Below, in pieces: positions 6,630 to 14,590 of a stretch of 16,876 nucleotides of DNA. How positions within the stretch are numbered: position 1 is the stretch's first letter; each line of letters begins with the position of its first letter. The notes under the pieces were generated by a model. The model was not told the origin of the DNA. It saw only the letters and a program-made list of their open reading frames with translations, and made no database searches. Source of the stretch: an uncultured Eubacteriales bacterium (lineage in GTDB: Bacteria > Bacillota > Clostridia > Lachnospirales > Anaerotignaceae); assembly GCA_900548595.1 (NCBI GenBank), contig URLB01000032.1:1-16876 (forward strand), in the 5' to 3' direction. Made by a program: the position numbers and the translations under genes.

Positions 6630-7881
6630 TTTCTATTAATCCCCTAAAGTCAATATTATTTATGTTACCGACTGCCGAAAAGCTGAGATTATCGGCAATA
6701 AATATCTCATCAATAGCTTCTTTTACGGCGTCGTAATCTACTAATTCCATTTTTTCCAATATTTCTTCCATCGGAAGCACTTTTCCCGATAAAATCATAC
6801 CGCCTCCGTTGCTGCTCAAACGGCTTGCCGTACTCTCGCTGCTTATAATATAGTTGCTTATTATTTGTTCCTTTGTTACTTCTATAAGCTTGTCCTCTAT
6901 TTTTTCTGTTTTAAGACGTTTTATTTCCTTAAACACACTGTTGATAACATTTTCCGCTTTCTGCGGACTTGAACACGCATATACAGTCATAATTCCCGTA
7001 TCGCTGTATGCCGAAGTGTAACTGTAAATCGTATATACAAGTCCTTCTTCTTCCCTTATTTTCTGAAAAAGCCTTGAACTCATTCCTCCGCCGAACAAAG
7101 TGTTAAGCACCGCCAATGAATATCTGTGTTTGCTGTCTCTTTTAGGCGCTTTAAACGTAAAACACATGTGTATTTGCTCTACATCTTTGTCTATCGTAAG
7201 CACTGTCGGAACATATGTCGCAGGCAAATAATCAGCCGCAACATATCCGCTGCTATCCCATTTTCCGAAAACATTTTCCAACTTTCTTATCATATCTTCT
7301 TTATCAAAATTTCCGGTTACGGCAACTACGGCATTTTGAGGTCTGTATGTGCGGTTATAATAGTTTCTTATTACACTGCTATCCATTTTCGATAAAGATT
7401 CATTCGTACCGCATATTGGCATACCGAGGCTTGTCTCTCTCCATACAGCCTCTTCCAATGCGTCGTGAACAAGTTCTTCGGGAGCGTCAAGATACATATC
7501 TATTTCTTCTTCTATTACTTCACGTTCCTTTATTATATCATTGTCATCGAACTTTGAATGCAAAATCATATCGCTTAAAACATCAAGAGCATGGTCAAAG
7601 TGCCTGTCCAATGTCCTTGTATAATAGCATGTATATTCTTTTGTTGTAAAGGCGTTTATCTGACCGCCCATTGCGTCCATTTCTTCCGCAATATCTTTAG
7701 CCGTCCTTTTTTGCGTGCCTTTAAACATCAAATGCTCAATAAAATGGGAAACGCCGTTTTCATCAGCTCTCTCACAGCGAGTCCCTGTATTTATCCAAAT
7801 TCCGAAAGCTATAGAGCGGACATAAGGAATATCCTCCAGAACAACTCTCAGTCCGTTATCAAATGTTATTGTTTCTACCAA
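6598..7881 (-). CDS. M16 family zinc metallopeptidase (mitochondrial processing peptidase-like)
   Basis: A 427-residue pitrilysin/MPP-type peptidase resembling Bacillus YmxG (MlpA). The inverted zinc motif HxxEH is HFIEH at residues 46-50 (H46, catalytic E49, H50), and the third zinc ligand is a glutamate in REVIEEEIDMY (around 125-126), about 75 residues later as expected. The C-terminal half has the family's GGGMSSRLFQKIREEEGLVY (264-283), so both halves are present. I see no signal peptide, so it should be cytoplasmic; the physiological substrate is unknown. The start is TTG at 7879-7881, with GAGGAG 5 nt and GGAGG about 12 nt upstream. It overlaps dut at its 3' end. The promoter lies at 7905-7933 with an inverted repeat over its -35. 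Confidence 0.93.
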   Translation of the reverse strand: MVETITFDNGLRVVLEDIPYVRSIAFGIWINTGTRCERADENGVSHFIEHLMFKGTQKRTAKDIAEEMDAMGGQINAFTTKEYTCYYTRTLDRHFDHALDVLSDMILHSKFDDNDIIKEREVIEEEIDMYLDAPEELVHDALEEAVWRETSLGMPICGTNESLSKMDSSVIRNYYNRTYRPQNAVVAVTGNFDKEDMIRKLENVFGKWDSSGYVAADYLPATYVPTVLTIDKDVEQIHMCFTFKAPKRDSKHRYSLAVLNTLFGGGMSSRLFQKIREEEGLVYTIYSYTSAYSDTGIMTVYACSSPQKAENVINSVFKEIKRLKTEKIEDKLIEVTKEQIISNYIISSESTASRLSSNGGGMILSGKVLPMEEILEKMELVDYDAVKEAIDEIFIADNLSFSAVGNINNIDFRGLIENGKKLLYNKD

Positions 7882-7904
7882 AATATCTCCTCTCCTCCGC
7901 TTTT

Positions 7905-7934
7905 ATAATATCATGTTTACTCTATTTCGTAAAC
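7905..7934 (-). promoter_or_regulatory. Promoter of the M16 peptidase-dut operon with overlapping inverted repeat
   Basis: On the minus strand TTTACG (7928-7933), 17 nt, TATTAT (7905-7910). The inverted repeat GTTTAC (7915-7920) / GTAAAC (7929-7934) with an 8-nt gap covers the -35 and half of the spacer, as an operator would. A third GTTTAC is at 7968-7973. The rest of the gap up to the CAP-gene promoter holds nothing I recognise. Confidence 0.45.
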
Positions 7935-8059
7935 AATCATCAGGAATATATTGCCACATTTCTTTTTGTTTACGCAATATCTTCTCCAAAACCCAGTAAT
8001 ATCGGCATTTTGAGGTAATTTTTTATTTTTAGGCTTCTAGTATGTTCCATAATATACCA

Positions 8060-8088
8060 TTGAATACATAGAAAGGAAGCGTTATTAT
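8060..8088 (+). promoter_or_regulatory. Sigma-A type promoter of the CAP-domain gene
   Basis: TTGAAT at 8060-8065, 17-nt spacer, TATTAT at 8083-8088. It gives a leader of about 43 nt before the ATG at 8138, which has AGGAG at a normal distance. Confidence 0.55.
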
Positions 8089-8137
8089 ATGTATGTAACA
8101 AAAACGTAATATAAATTTAATATTTAGGAGTGATTCT

Positions 8138-8899
8138 ATGAAAAAGAAAGTATTAGTAAGCCTTACGGCGGCAATGATGATTTTATCTTCAACAAACGCC
8201 CTTGCCTCAACAAAAAACTATTCCTCAAACAGATATTCAAATAATAGCTTTAACCGTTTTGCCGTTAAATATTTAAACGGATATGATACAAATTTTAACA
8301 ACAAAAACTGTATCGAAAATTCAGATATATCCGATTTATTAAATTCCTGCTTTCCTGATTGTACCAATATATGGCAATGCATAAACGGTAATAACGGCAA
8401 CTGTAATCCCAATAGGCCTGACTTTGAAAAACCCGAAAAGCCTAATGATGATAAACCGAATAAACCAAATGAAGACAATTCCGGCGATAATAACGAAAAT
8501 GAAAATAATAATGAAAACACCTCAGAAAGCCGCTTTGCCGCAGAAGTCGTTCGTCTTGTAAATATTGAAAGGAATAAGGAAGGTCTTTCCCCATTAAAAA
8601 GCGACAGTACTGTGCAGTCAGCCGCACAGATAAGAGCGCAGGAAATAGTAACTGATTTTTCTCATACAAGACCTGACGGTTCGGAATGTTTCACAGCTCT
8701 TCAAGATGTAGGAGCAAAATATTCAGGCGCCGGTGAAAATATAGCCTACGGACAGAAAACTCCTCAGGAAGTCGTAAACGCATGGATGAACTCTCCGGGA
8801 CACAGAGCTAATATAATGAACAGAAACTTTACGACAATAGGCGTCGGATGCTATAAGAGCGGAAATACATATTACTGGAGTCAGTTCTTTACATACTGA
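8138..8899 (+). CDS. Secreted CAP/SCP-domain protein (YkwD-like)
   Basis: A 253-residue exported protein in three parts. Residues 1-23 are a signal peptide (MKKK, hydrophobic core, likely cut after ALA at 21-23). Residues 24-90 are Asn-rich and carry five cysteines (58, 71, 75, 81, 89). Residues 91-131 are a low-complexity Pro/Lys then Asn/Glu linker with repeats of KPN and EKP. Residues 132-253 are a bacterial CAP domain with FSHTRPDGS (H176), GENIAYG (E200), WMNSPGHRANIMN (H222) and the closing YYWSQFF; the family's conserved His/Glu cavity residues are there. CAP proteins of this kind are found outside the cell or on the spore coat in Bacillota, and their activity is not settled. The gene is monocistronic, with its own promoter and terminator. 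No sorting signal or cell-wall-binding repeat is seen. Confidence 0.9.
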   Translation: MKKKVLVSLTAAMMILSSTNALASTKNYSSNRYSNNSFNRFAVKYLNGYDTNFNNKNCIENSDISDLLNSCFPDCTNIWQCINGNNGNCNPNRPDFEKPEKPNDDKPNKPNEDNSGDNNENENNNENTSESRFAAEVVRLVNIERNKEGLSPLKSDSTVQSAAQIRAQEIVTDFSHTRPDGSECFTALQDVGAKYSGAGENIAYGQKTPQEVVNAWMNSPGHRANIMNRNFTTIGVGCYKSGNTYYWSQFFTY

Positions 8900-8920
8900 A
8901 AATAAATTAAACTATAAATT

Positions 8921-8958
8921 AAGTCCCTGAAACACAAATTTCAGGGACTTTTGTCTTT
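8921..8958. terminator. Terminator between the convergent CAP and carB genes
   Basis: A 12-bp perfect stem (8921-8932 with 8939-8950), 6-nt loop, then TTGTCTTT on the plus strand. It is strong for the CAP gene; on the minus strand the U-tract after the stem is poor, so it would be weaker for carB. Confidence 0.85.
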
Positions 8959-8962
8959 TAAA

Positions 8963-11900
8963 TTATTTACCGTCTATTGTTGAAATTCCGATTGTCATTT
9001 CTTCAAGAACTTCCAGTAACATTCTTACTGTATCCAAAGAAGTAAACATTGTCGCATTATTTTCAACGGCGCATCTTCTTATTATATATCCGTCTTCATA
9101 GTGCTTGCCGGAAAGTATAGCTCTTGTATTTATTACATAATTTATCTTTCCGCTTCTTATATCACGGAGTATTTCATCATTGCCTTCACATATTTTTCCG
9201 TATACTCTTGTCTTTATTCCTCTTTCTTTTAAATAGTCTGCTGTCATTTCCGTAGCAACTATATTAAATCCGAGTTTGTAGAATCTCTGTACAAGAGGGA
9301 AAGTCTCCTCTTTATCTTCGTCGGCAACCGTAACCAGAACCGTTCCGTGGTCTGTAAGCGCTATGCCCGAAGCCTGAAGCGCCTTATACATAGCTCTTGT
9401 AAGCTTTTCATCATAACCGATTGCTTCGCCTGTTGACTTCATCTCAGGTGAAAGGTATGCGTCAAGACCGCTTATTTTTGAGAATGAGAACGCCGGAGCT
9501 TTAACATACCATGTGCTCTTTTCCTTTGCATAGCATTCTGTAAATCCCTGTTCCTTAAGGCTTACGCCGAGTATTACAAGAGTAGCTATATCGGCAAGGA
9601 AATAGCCCGTAGCCTTTGAAAGGAAAGGAACTGTTCTTGATGAACGTGGATTAACCTCTATAACATAAACGTCCTCATTTTTATCAACAATAAACTGTAT
9701 GTTATAAAGACCGACAATCCCTATACCAAGACCGAGTTTCTTTGTATACTCAATAATTTTGTCCTTTGCCTTCTGTGATACGCTGAACGTGGGATATACG
9801 CTTATACTGTCTCCCGAATGGATACCTGTTCTCTCGACAAGCTCCATTATTCCGGGTATAAATACGTCGGTACCATCGCAAATAGCGTCAACCTCAAGTT
9901 CTTTACCGACAATATATTTGTCTACAAGTACAGGCTGATCCTCGTTTACTTCAACAGCCGTTTTAAGATATTCTCTGAGGTCTTCTTCCTTAGAAACTAT
10001 CTGCATTGCACGTCCGCCGAGAACATAGCTTGGTCTTACAAGAACAGGATAGCCTATTTCTTCAGCCGCTTTAAATCCTGCTTCAAGGCTTGTTACAGCT
10101 ACGCCTTTAGGCTGAGGTATATTAAGTTCCTGCATTACCTTTTCAAATGAATCTCTGTTTTCGGCTCTTTCTATCGCTTCGCTGTCAGTTCCTATTATCT
10201 TAACGCCTCTTTCCATAAGAGGTTCCGCAAGATTTATCGCTGTCTGTCCGCCGAGACTGGCAATAACTCCTATAGGCTTCTCCAACTCGATTACGTTCAT
10301 TACGTCTTCCGGAGTAAGCGGCTCAAAATAGAGTTTATCGCTTGTTGTATAATCTGTTGATACTGTTTCGGGGTTATTGTTTATAATAATTGCTTCGTAT
10401 CCGTTTTCCTTTATTGTCTTAACGGCATGAACTGTTGAATAGTCGAATTCAACGCCCTGACCTATACGAATAGGGCCTGAGCCGAGAACAACTATTTTCT
10501 TTTTATCGCTTACGACAGATTCGTTTTCTTCCTCGTAAGTTGAATAGAAGTACGGGATATAACTGTCAAACTCCGAAGCACAAGTATCTATCATCTTATA
10601 TACAGGGAACATATTATGTTCTTTTCTTATATTATAGATATCCGTATCGCTCATTCCCCAAAGAATACCGATATATTTATCTGAGAATCCCATCTTCTTT
10701 GCTTTATAAAGAACATCGATATTTCCCTTATTTTCCGCAAGTACAGTCTCATAATCAACTATGTTCTTTATCTTTTCAAGGAACAGCATATCTATCTGTG
10801 TTGCATTACATATCATTCCTGCGTCTATGCCGTCTCTGAGAAGCTTGGCAATGGCATATATTCTGTCGTCCGTTCCTATAGTAATATATTTAAGAAGTTC
10901 CTCTGTAGACATATTGTCAAACTTAGGCATATAGAGATGACATACGCCTATCTCAAGAGAACGAACAGCCTTAAGTAAACTTTCTTCAAGCGTTCTGCCG
11001 ATACTCATTACCTCTCCCGTGGCTTTCATCTGTGTGCTGAGTTTGTTTGACGCAGTTGCAAACTTATCAAACGGGAATCTCGGCATTTTTGTAACTATAT
11101 AGTCAAGAGCAGGCTCAAAACTTGCAGGCGTATTTGCCAATCTTATCTCATCAAGGTGCATACCTACGGCAATCTTTGCGGATACCCTCGCTATAGGATA
11201 ACCGCTCGCCTTAGAAGCAAGCGCCGATGAACGTGATACTCTGGGGTTAACCTCTATAAGATAATAGCTGAATGATTCGGGATCGAGGGCAAACTGTACG
11301 TTGCAGCCTCCCTCTATTTTAAGCGCTCTGATAATTTTAAGGGCGCTGTCCCTAAGGAGGTGATACTCTTTATTTGTAAGAGTCTGGCTTGGCGCAACTA
11401 CTATGGAATCTCCCGTATGGATACCTACGGGGTCTATGTTTTCCATGTTACAAATTGTAATGGCAGTGTCATTTGCATCGCGCATTACTTCATACTCTAT
11501 CTCTTTGTAGCCTTTTATGCTCTTTTCCACAAGTACCTGATGTACAGGTGAAAGCTGAAGAGCATTTTTCATTATATCTTTAAATTCTTCTTCGTTATCG
11601 GCAAATCCGCCGCCTGTTCCTCCGAGAGTAAACGCAGGACGAAGAACTACGGGGTATCCGATTTTTTCCGCAACTTCAAGTCCATGCTCTATTGAAGTAG
11701 CTATTTCCGACTGAAGTACAGGTTCTCCCAGAGAAATACATAATTCTTTAAAAAGTTCTCTGTCCTCTGCTCTTTCTATACTTTCCCTGCTTGTACCGAG
11801 CATTTCAACGCCGCATTCCTCAAGCACTCCGTTTTTTGAAAGTTCCATTGCAAGGTTCAGACCTGTCTGTCCTCCGATACCTGGTACAATGGCGTCGGGT

Positions 11901-12145
11901 CTTTCCATTCTGATTATTTTAGCAAGGTATTCGGGTGTAAGCGGCTCCATGTATACTTTATCCGCAATTGTCGTATCCGTCATTATTGTAGCGGGATTTG
12001 AGTTCGCAAGTATTACTTCATATCCTTCTTCTTTAAGAGCGAGACATGCCTGCGTACCGGCATAGTCAAATTCTGCGGCCTGTCCGATAACAATCGGGCC
12101 GGATCCGATAACCAGTATTTTTTTTAGGTCAGTTCTCTTAGGCAT
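8963..12145 (-). CDS. carB: Carbamoyl phosphate synthetase, large subunit
   Basis: Makes carbamoyl phosphate from bicarbonate, ammonia (channelled from CarA) and two ATP, for pyrimidine and arginine synthesis. At 1060 residues it is full length. The two homologous synthetase halves are plain: IGSGPIVIGQAAEFDYAGTQ near the N-terminus and LGSGPIRIGQGVEFDYST near 556, each followed by NPAT/NPET...TD; ATP-grasp ends EVNPRVSRSSA and EVNPRSSRTVP. The C-terminal MGS-like allosteric domain is present (VATEMTADYLKERGI and YVINT), the part that binds UMP or ornithine in enterobacterial enzymes. Its ATG overlaps the end of carA by 8 nt, a tight coupling suited to a 1:1 complex. Confidence 0.98.
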   Translation of the reverse strand: MPKRTDLKKILVIGSGPIVIGQAAEFDYAGTQACLALKEEGYEVILANSNPATIMTDTTIADKVYMEPLTPEYLAKIIRMERPDAIVPGIGGQTGLNLAMELSKNGVLEECGVEMLGTSRESIERAEDRELFKELCISLGEPVLQSEIATSIEHGLEVAEKIGYPVVLRPAFTLGGTGGGFADNEEEFKDIMKNALQLSPVHQVLVEKSIKGYKEIEYEVMRDANDTAITICNMENIDPVGIHTGDSIVVAPSQTLTNKEYHLLRDSALKIIRALKIEGGCNVQFALDPESFSYYLIEVNPRVSRSSALASKASGYPIARVSAKIAVGMHLDEIRLANTPASFEPALDYIVTKMPRFPFDKFATASNKLSTQMKATGEVMSIGRTLEESLLKAVRSLEIGVCHLYMPKFDNMSTEELLKYITIGTDDRIYAIAKLLRDGIDAGMICNATQIDMLFLEKIKNIVDYETVLAENKGNIDVLYKAKKMGFSDKYIGILWGMSDTDIYNIRKEHNMFPVYKMIDTCASEFDSYIPYFYSTYEEENESVVSDKKKIVVLGSGPIRIGQGVEFDYSTVHAVKTIKENGYEAIIINNNPETVSTDYTTSDKLYFEPLTPEDVMNVIELEKPIGVIASLGGQTAINLAEPLMERGVKIIGTDSEAIERAENRDSFEKVMQELNIPQPKGVAVTSLEAGFKAAEEIGYPVLVRPSYVLGGRAMQIVSKEEDLREYLKTAVEVNEDQPVLVDKYIVGKELEVDAICDGTDVFIPGIMELVERTGIHSGDSISVYPTFSVSQKAKDKIIEYTKKLGLGIGIVGLYNIQFIVDKNEDVYVIEVNPRSSRTVPFLSKATGYFLADIATLVILGVSLKEQGFTECYAKEKSTWYVKAPAFSFSKISGLDAYLSPEMKSTGEAIGYDEKLTRAMYKALQASGIALTDHGTVLVTVADEDKEETFPLVQRFYKLGFNIVATEMTADYLKERGIKTRVYGKICEGNDEILRDIRSGKINYVINTRAILSGKHYEDGYIIRRCAVENNATMFTSLDTVRMLLEVLEEMTIGISTIDGK

Positions 12146-13235
12146 TTTCCTTACACTCCTTCATTATATCTATAAATTTGTCAAACAAGTATGAGCTGTC
12201 CTGTGGTCCGGGCGCACTTTCGGGATGATACTGTACGCTGAAAATTTTGTCTCTCTTACATTCAACGCCTTCAACAGTATTATCCAGAATATTAATATGC
12301 GTAGCCGTAAGATCCGTATTTTTGAGTGACTCCATATCGACGGCATAACTGTGGTTCTGGCTTGTTATTTCTATCTTTCCTGTTTCAAGATTTTTAACAG
12401 GATGGTTTCCGCCTCTGTGTCCGAACTTCAACTTGTATGTTTTAGCGCCGTATGCAAGGCTTATAAGCTGATGTCCGAGGCATATACCGAAAATAGGATA
12501 CTTTCCTCTAAGTTCTTTAATGAGCTCCGTAACATTCTTTACATCCTCGGGGTCTCCGGGGCCGTTTGAAATAAATACTCCGTCGGGCTCGTGCATTTCT
12601 ATTTCTTCCGCTGTTGAATTCCATGGCATGATAACGACGTTGCAACCTCTGTTGTTAAGGCTTCTTATTATATTAAGCTTCATTCCGCAGTCAATGGCTA
12701 CAACATTGTATTTATGATTTGACGTTCTCTTATACCATCTTTTTTTGCAGCTTACACGTGCAACGGCGTCTTTGGGAAGTTCTGTTTCTTTTATAATTCT
12801 GAGAGCCTCTTCCTTAGGAGTATCAATATCTGTTATATATACCTTTCTGCTTCCGAGGTCTCTTATGCTTCTTGTAATCTTTCTCGTATCTACTCCCCAT
12901 ATTCCGGGAATTTTATTTTCTTCCAGTATTTCCGATAATGTTTTTGTATAACGGAAGTTACTGGGAAGGTCGTTATACTCTCTTACAACAAGTCCGCCTA
13001 TGGTAGGTATTCTTGTTTCAAAATCCTCGTCCGTAATTCCGTAGTTTCCGATAAGCGGATATGTCATAACTACCATCTGATACGTATAGGACGGGTCGGT
13101 AACTATTTCCTGATATCCTATCATAGATGTGTTAAAAACAATCTCGCAAACTCTGTCCGTATGGTAACCGAAACCATATCCAAAATATTCGCTTCCATCT
13201 TCAAGGACTATTTTTCTGTTAAAATCGTTTTTCAT
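12138..13235 (-). CDS. carA: Carbamoyl phosphate synthetase, small (glutaminase) subunit
   Basis: Releases ammonia from glutamine for CarB. I start it at ATG 13233-13235 (365 residues, beginning MKNDFNRKIVLEDGS): GAAAGGA at 13244-13250 is 8 nt upstream, and the frame upstream of this ATG lacks family homology and runs into the attenuator hairpin. The N-terminal domain has NTSMIGYQEIVTDPSY. The class I glutamine amidotransferase domain carries the nucleophile C252 (FGICLGHQL) and the catalytic H337 and E339 (YHPES); SNGPGDPE is the oxyanion-side motif. Its expression is probably set by the leader peptide and terminator directly upstream, and its stop overlaps the carB start. Confidence 0.98.
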   Translation of the reverse strand: MKNDFNRKIVLEDGSEYFGYGFGYHTDRVCEIVFNTSMIGYQEIVTDPSYTYQMVVMTYPLIGNYGITDEDFETRIPTIGGLVVREYNDLPSNFRYTKTLSEILEENKIPGIWGVDTRKITRSIRDLGSRKVYITDIDTPKEEALRIIKETELPKDAVARVSCKKRWYKRTSNHKYNVVAIDCGMKLNIIRSLNNRGCNVVIMPWNSTAEEIEMHEPDGVFISNGPGDPEDVKNVTELIKELRGKYPIFGICLGHQLISLAYGAKTYKLKFGHRGGNHPVKNLETGKIEITSQNHSYAVDMESLKNTDLTATHINILDNTVEGVECKRDKIFSVQYHPESAPGPQDSSYLFDKFIDIMKECKENA

Positions 13236-13256
13236 AAGCCTAATCCTTTCTATAAT

Positions 13257-13301
13257 AAAAAAGCCGGCAAACACAATAGCTAAAGACTACTGCACCACCG
13301 G
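13257..13301 (-). terminator. Intrinsic terminator in the carAB leader (attenuator)
   Basis: Read on the minus strand: CCGG (13298-13301) pairs with CCGG (13264-13267), and GCAGTAG (13287-13293) pairs with CTATTGT (13273-13279) across a 7-nt loop 13280-13286. G-U pairs join the two blocks, with one bulge. TTTTTT follows at 13257-13262. The stop codon of the leader peptide (13287-13289) is the last triplet of the 5' arm, so a ribosome at the stop would occupy the hairpin. Confidence 0.7.
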
Positions 13302-13400
13302 GAAAAAAATATAATTTGTATTAGTAGAACTAAAAAAAGAAAGTAAAAAATAAGGGTACTTAGCTGAACGATATACCTTTGTAAAACCAGTGTTTCTCAT
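13287..13400 (-). CDS. carAB leader peptide (37 codons)
   Basis: ATG 13398-13400 to TAG 13287-13289. It has the best ribosome binding site in the area, GAGGGAGGAG at 13407-13416 with 7 nt to the ATG, and sits about 28 nt after the predicted transcription start. The peptide begins MRNTGFTKVYRSAKY and ends FFPVVQ. Its middle is rich in Phe, Leu, Ser and Tyr because the RNA holds U-runs at 13345-13350, 13332-13338 and 13303-13309; the last ends just before the terminator hairpin. It resembles no enzyme and is not enriched for Arg (2 of 37). By analogy with enterobacterial pyrBI, its translation, rather than the peptide, probably does the work: ribosomes that keep up with a polymerase slowed by low UTP would disrupt the terminator and allow carAB expression. 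Confidence 0.7.
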   Translation of the reverse strand: MRNTGFTKVYRSAKYPYFLLSFFSSTNTNYIFFPVVQ

Positions 13401-13434
13401 TGTTTGCTCCTCCCTCAAATTTATACCGTCTGAC

Positions 13435-13464
13435 ATTTTAACATTTATCGCAACCTTTTGTCAA
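13435..13464 (-). promoter_or_regulatory. Promoter of the carAB leader and operon
   Basis: On the minus strand a perfect TTGACA (13459-13464), an 18-nt spacer and TAAAAT (13435-13440) with an extended -10 TG one base upstream. Start near 13428. Upstream of the -35 is a short inverted repeat GTGG-TTTG-CCAC of unknown meaning. Confidence 0.75.
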
Positions 13465-13691
13465 CCGTGGCAAACCACATTACGAATAAAAAGCATTGTA
13501 CATAAAATATATTTGTTACTATTCAATTATTTGAGCATTTTCAACATCAGTCGTCAATTATTTTTTTTTAAATATTGTTTATTATAATTTTTTATATAAC
13601 GGCAGTTATTTATTACTAATGTAAGATGGCAAAATGTTGAATATAAAAAATTAAAATCCATATTACGCCCACAATTACCTTGCAGTTGTAA
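13465..13691. other. AT-rich intergenic stretch with no recognised feature
   Basis: Between the carAB promoter and the terminator of the MerR gene. It contains a T9 run near 13561 and several A/T runs, but no ORF with a ribosome binding site, no long repeat and no convincing hairpin. Confidence 0.6.
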
Positions 13692-13745
13692 ATTAAAAAA
13701 GACATCAGGCGGCATATTTTGATTTATGCCGCCCAGTGTTTTTAC
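13692..13745. terminator. Terminator downstream of the MerR-family gene
   Basis: A 9-bp GC-rich stem (13708-13716 with 13725-13733) and 8-nt loop, flanked by an A-run and a T-run. On the minus strand TTTTTT follows five or so bases after the stem, about 50 nt past the MerR stop. An added ACA/TGT pairing (13702-13704 with 13737-13739) can extend it. Confidence 0.8.
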
Positions 13746-13796
13746 ATATTATATTACGCATTATACGTTCTCTTCATTTTCAAAAATTTTATTTTA

Positions 13797-14564
13797 TCAA
13801 TTAAATTTTCCAGACCAAAACATTACCGCATTTAATAGAAACTCGGCGCATCCTTCCTGTTCCGCATCATAATATTTTTTAAATCTTTCGTCATTCATGT
13901 ACAAGCTTACGACGCCTTTGTGTTTTTGTATGTCATATTCTTTCCAAGAATAACCGAGCCATTCTTTATGCAACGCCGTTATGCTTCGTCCTATTTCGCT
14001 TTCTGGTTCAGCTCCAGAAATAACCGCTTCTTTTAATGCCTCTTTTACTTTCTTTCCGAGATTTTTAAACTTTTCATAACCCTCTTCGGATATTGATAGT
14101 ATTTTATTCATCGCTATATCAACGTCCTCATCACCGTATTTTTCTCTTGCCTCGGCTCCGTACAAATTATTGTATTCATTTACAATGTCTTTTTTAAAAA
14201 TCTCAAACTTTTCGGAATCACACATAGTAATTTCTCCTTTCACAGACGATATAGTATCTTTTACAGTATCAATCAGTTTATCCAGTCTTTTCCTCTGTTT
14301 CTCCAACTCTTCCAAATGCTCGCAAAGAGCTGACAGCATATCGAATTTTTCATCATATAGTATAGAACGGATTTTTTCCAGTGATAAACCCCTTTCCTTA
14401 TAAAACAGTATTTGTTGCAGCATATCGACTTCATTTTCTCCGTAAAAACGATAGCCTGCATCGTTTATCCTAGATGGAATAAGAAGCCCTATCTCGTCGT
14501 AATACCGTAAAGTGCGCGCGCTGACTCCCGATAATTTTGACAATTGATTTATACTATACTCCAT
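13797..14564 (-). CDS. MerR-family transcriptional regulator with TipAS-type effector domain
   Basis: A 255-residue activator of the TipAL/Mta type. The winged helix-turn-helix is at the N-terminus: INQLSKLSGVSARTLRYYDEIGLL (5-28), then the wing GYRFY (37-41). A charged coiled coil, EHLEELEKQRKRLDKLIDTV (82-101), forms the usual antiparallel dimer helix. Residues about 120-255 are a TipAS-like all-helical domain (KYGDEDVDIAM, ALHKEWLGYSW, YDAEQEGCAEFL), which in characterised relatives binds thiopeptide antibiotics or multidrug ligands. The start ATG 14562-14564 has a GGGGG-type site upstream. It is monocistronic with a 19-bp-spacer promoter carrying a dyad, so it probably controls itself. 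No efflux pump gene is next to it, so its ligand and other targets are unknown. Confidence 0.93.
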   Translation of the reverse strand: MEYSINQLSKLSGVSARTLRYYDEIGLLIPSRINDAGYRFYGENEVDMLQQILFYKERGLSLEKIRSILYDEKFDMLSALCEHLEELEKQRKRLDKLIDTVKDTISSVKGEITMCDSEKFEIFKKDIVNEYNNLYGAEAREKYGDEDVDIAMNKILSISEEGYEKFKNLGKKVKEALKEAVISGAEPESEIGRSITALHKEWLGYSWKEYDIQKHKGVVSLYMNDERFKKYYDAEQEGCAEFLLNAVMFWSGKFN

Positions 14565-14590
14565 TTTGCCATCCCCCTAACTATAATTAT

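Noticed and set aside
7126..7649. Plus-strand open frames inside the M16 peptidase gene
   Set aside because: They are antisense to a protein with full family motifs, have no ribosome binding sites and read like nonsense composition.
13235..13274. Longer carA reading frame beginning at 13274
   Set aside because: The extra 13 codons have no ribosome binding site, run through the terminator hairpin and match nothing in CarA; ATG 13235 has a good site.
13236..13428. PyrR-binding anti-antiterminator in the carAB leader
   Set aside because: No match to ARUCCNGNGAGGYU was found on the transcribed strand; the GAGGGAGGAG is explained as a ribosome binding site.
13390..13587. Plus-strand 65-codon frame opposite the carAB promoter
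   Set aside because: It lies antisense to the promoter and leader peptide, with a low-complexity AT-driven sequence and no ribosome binding site.
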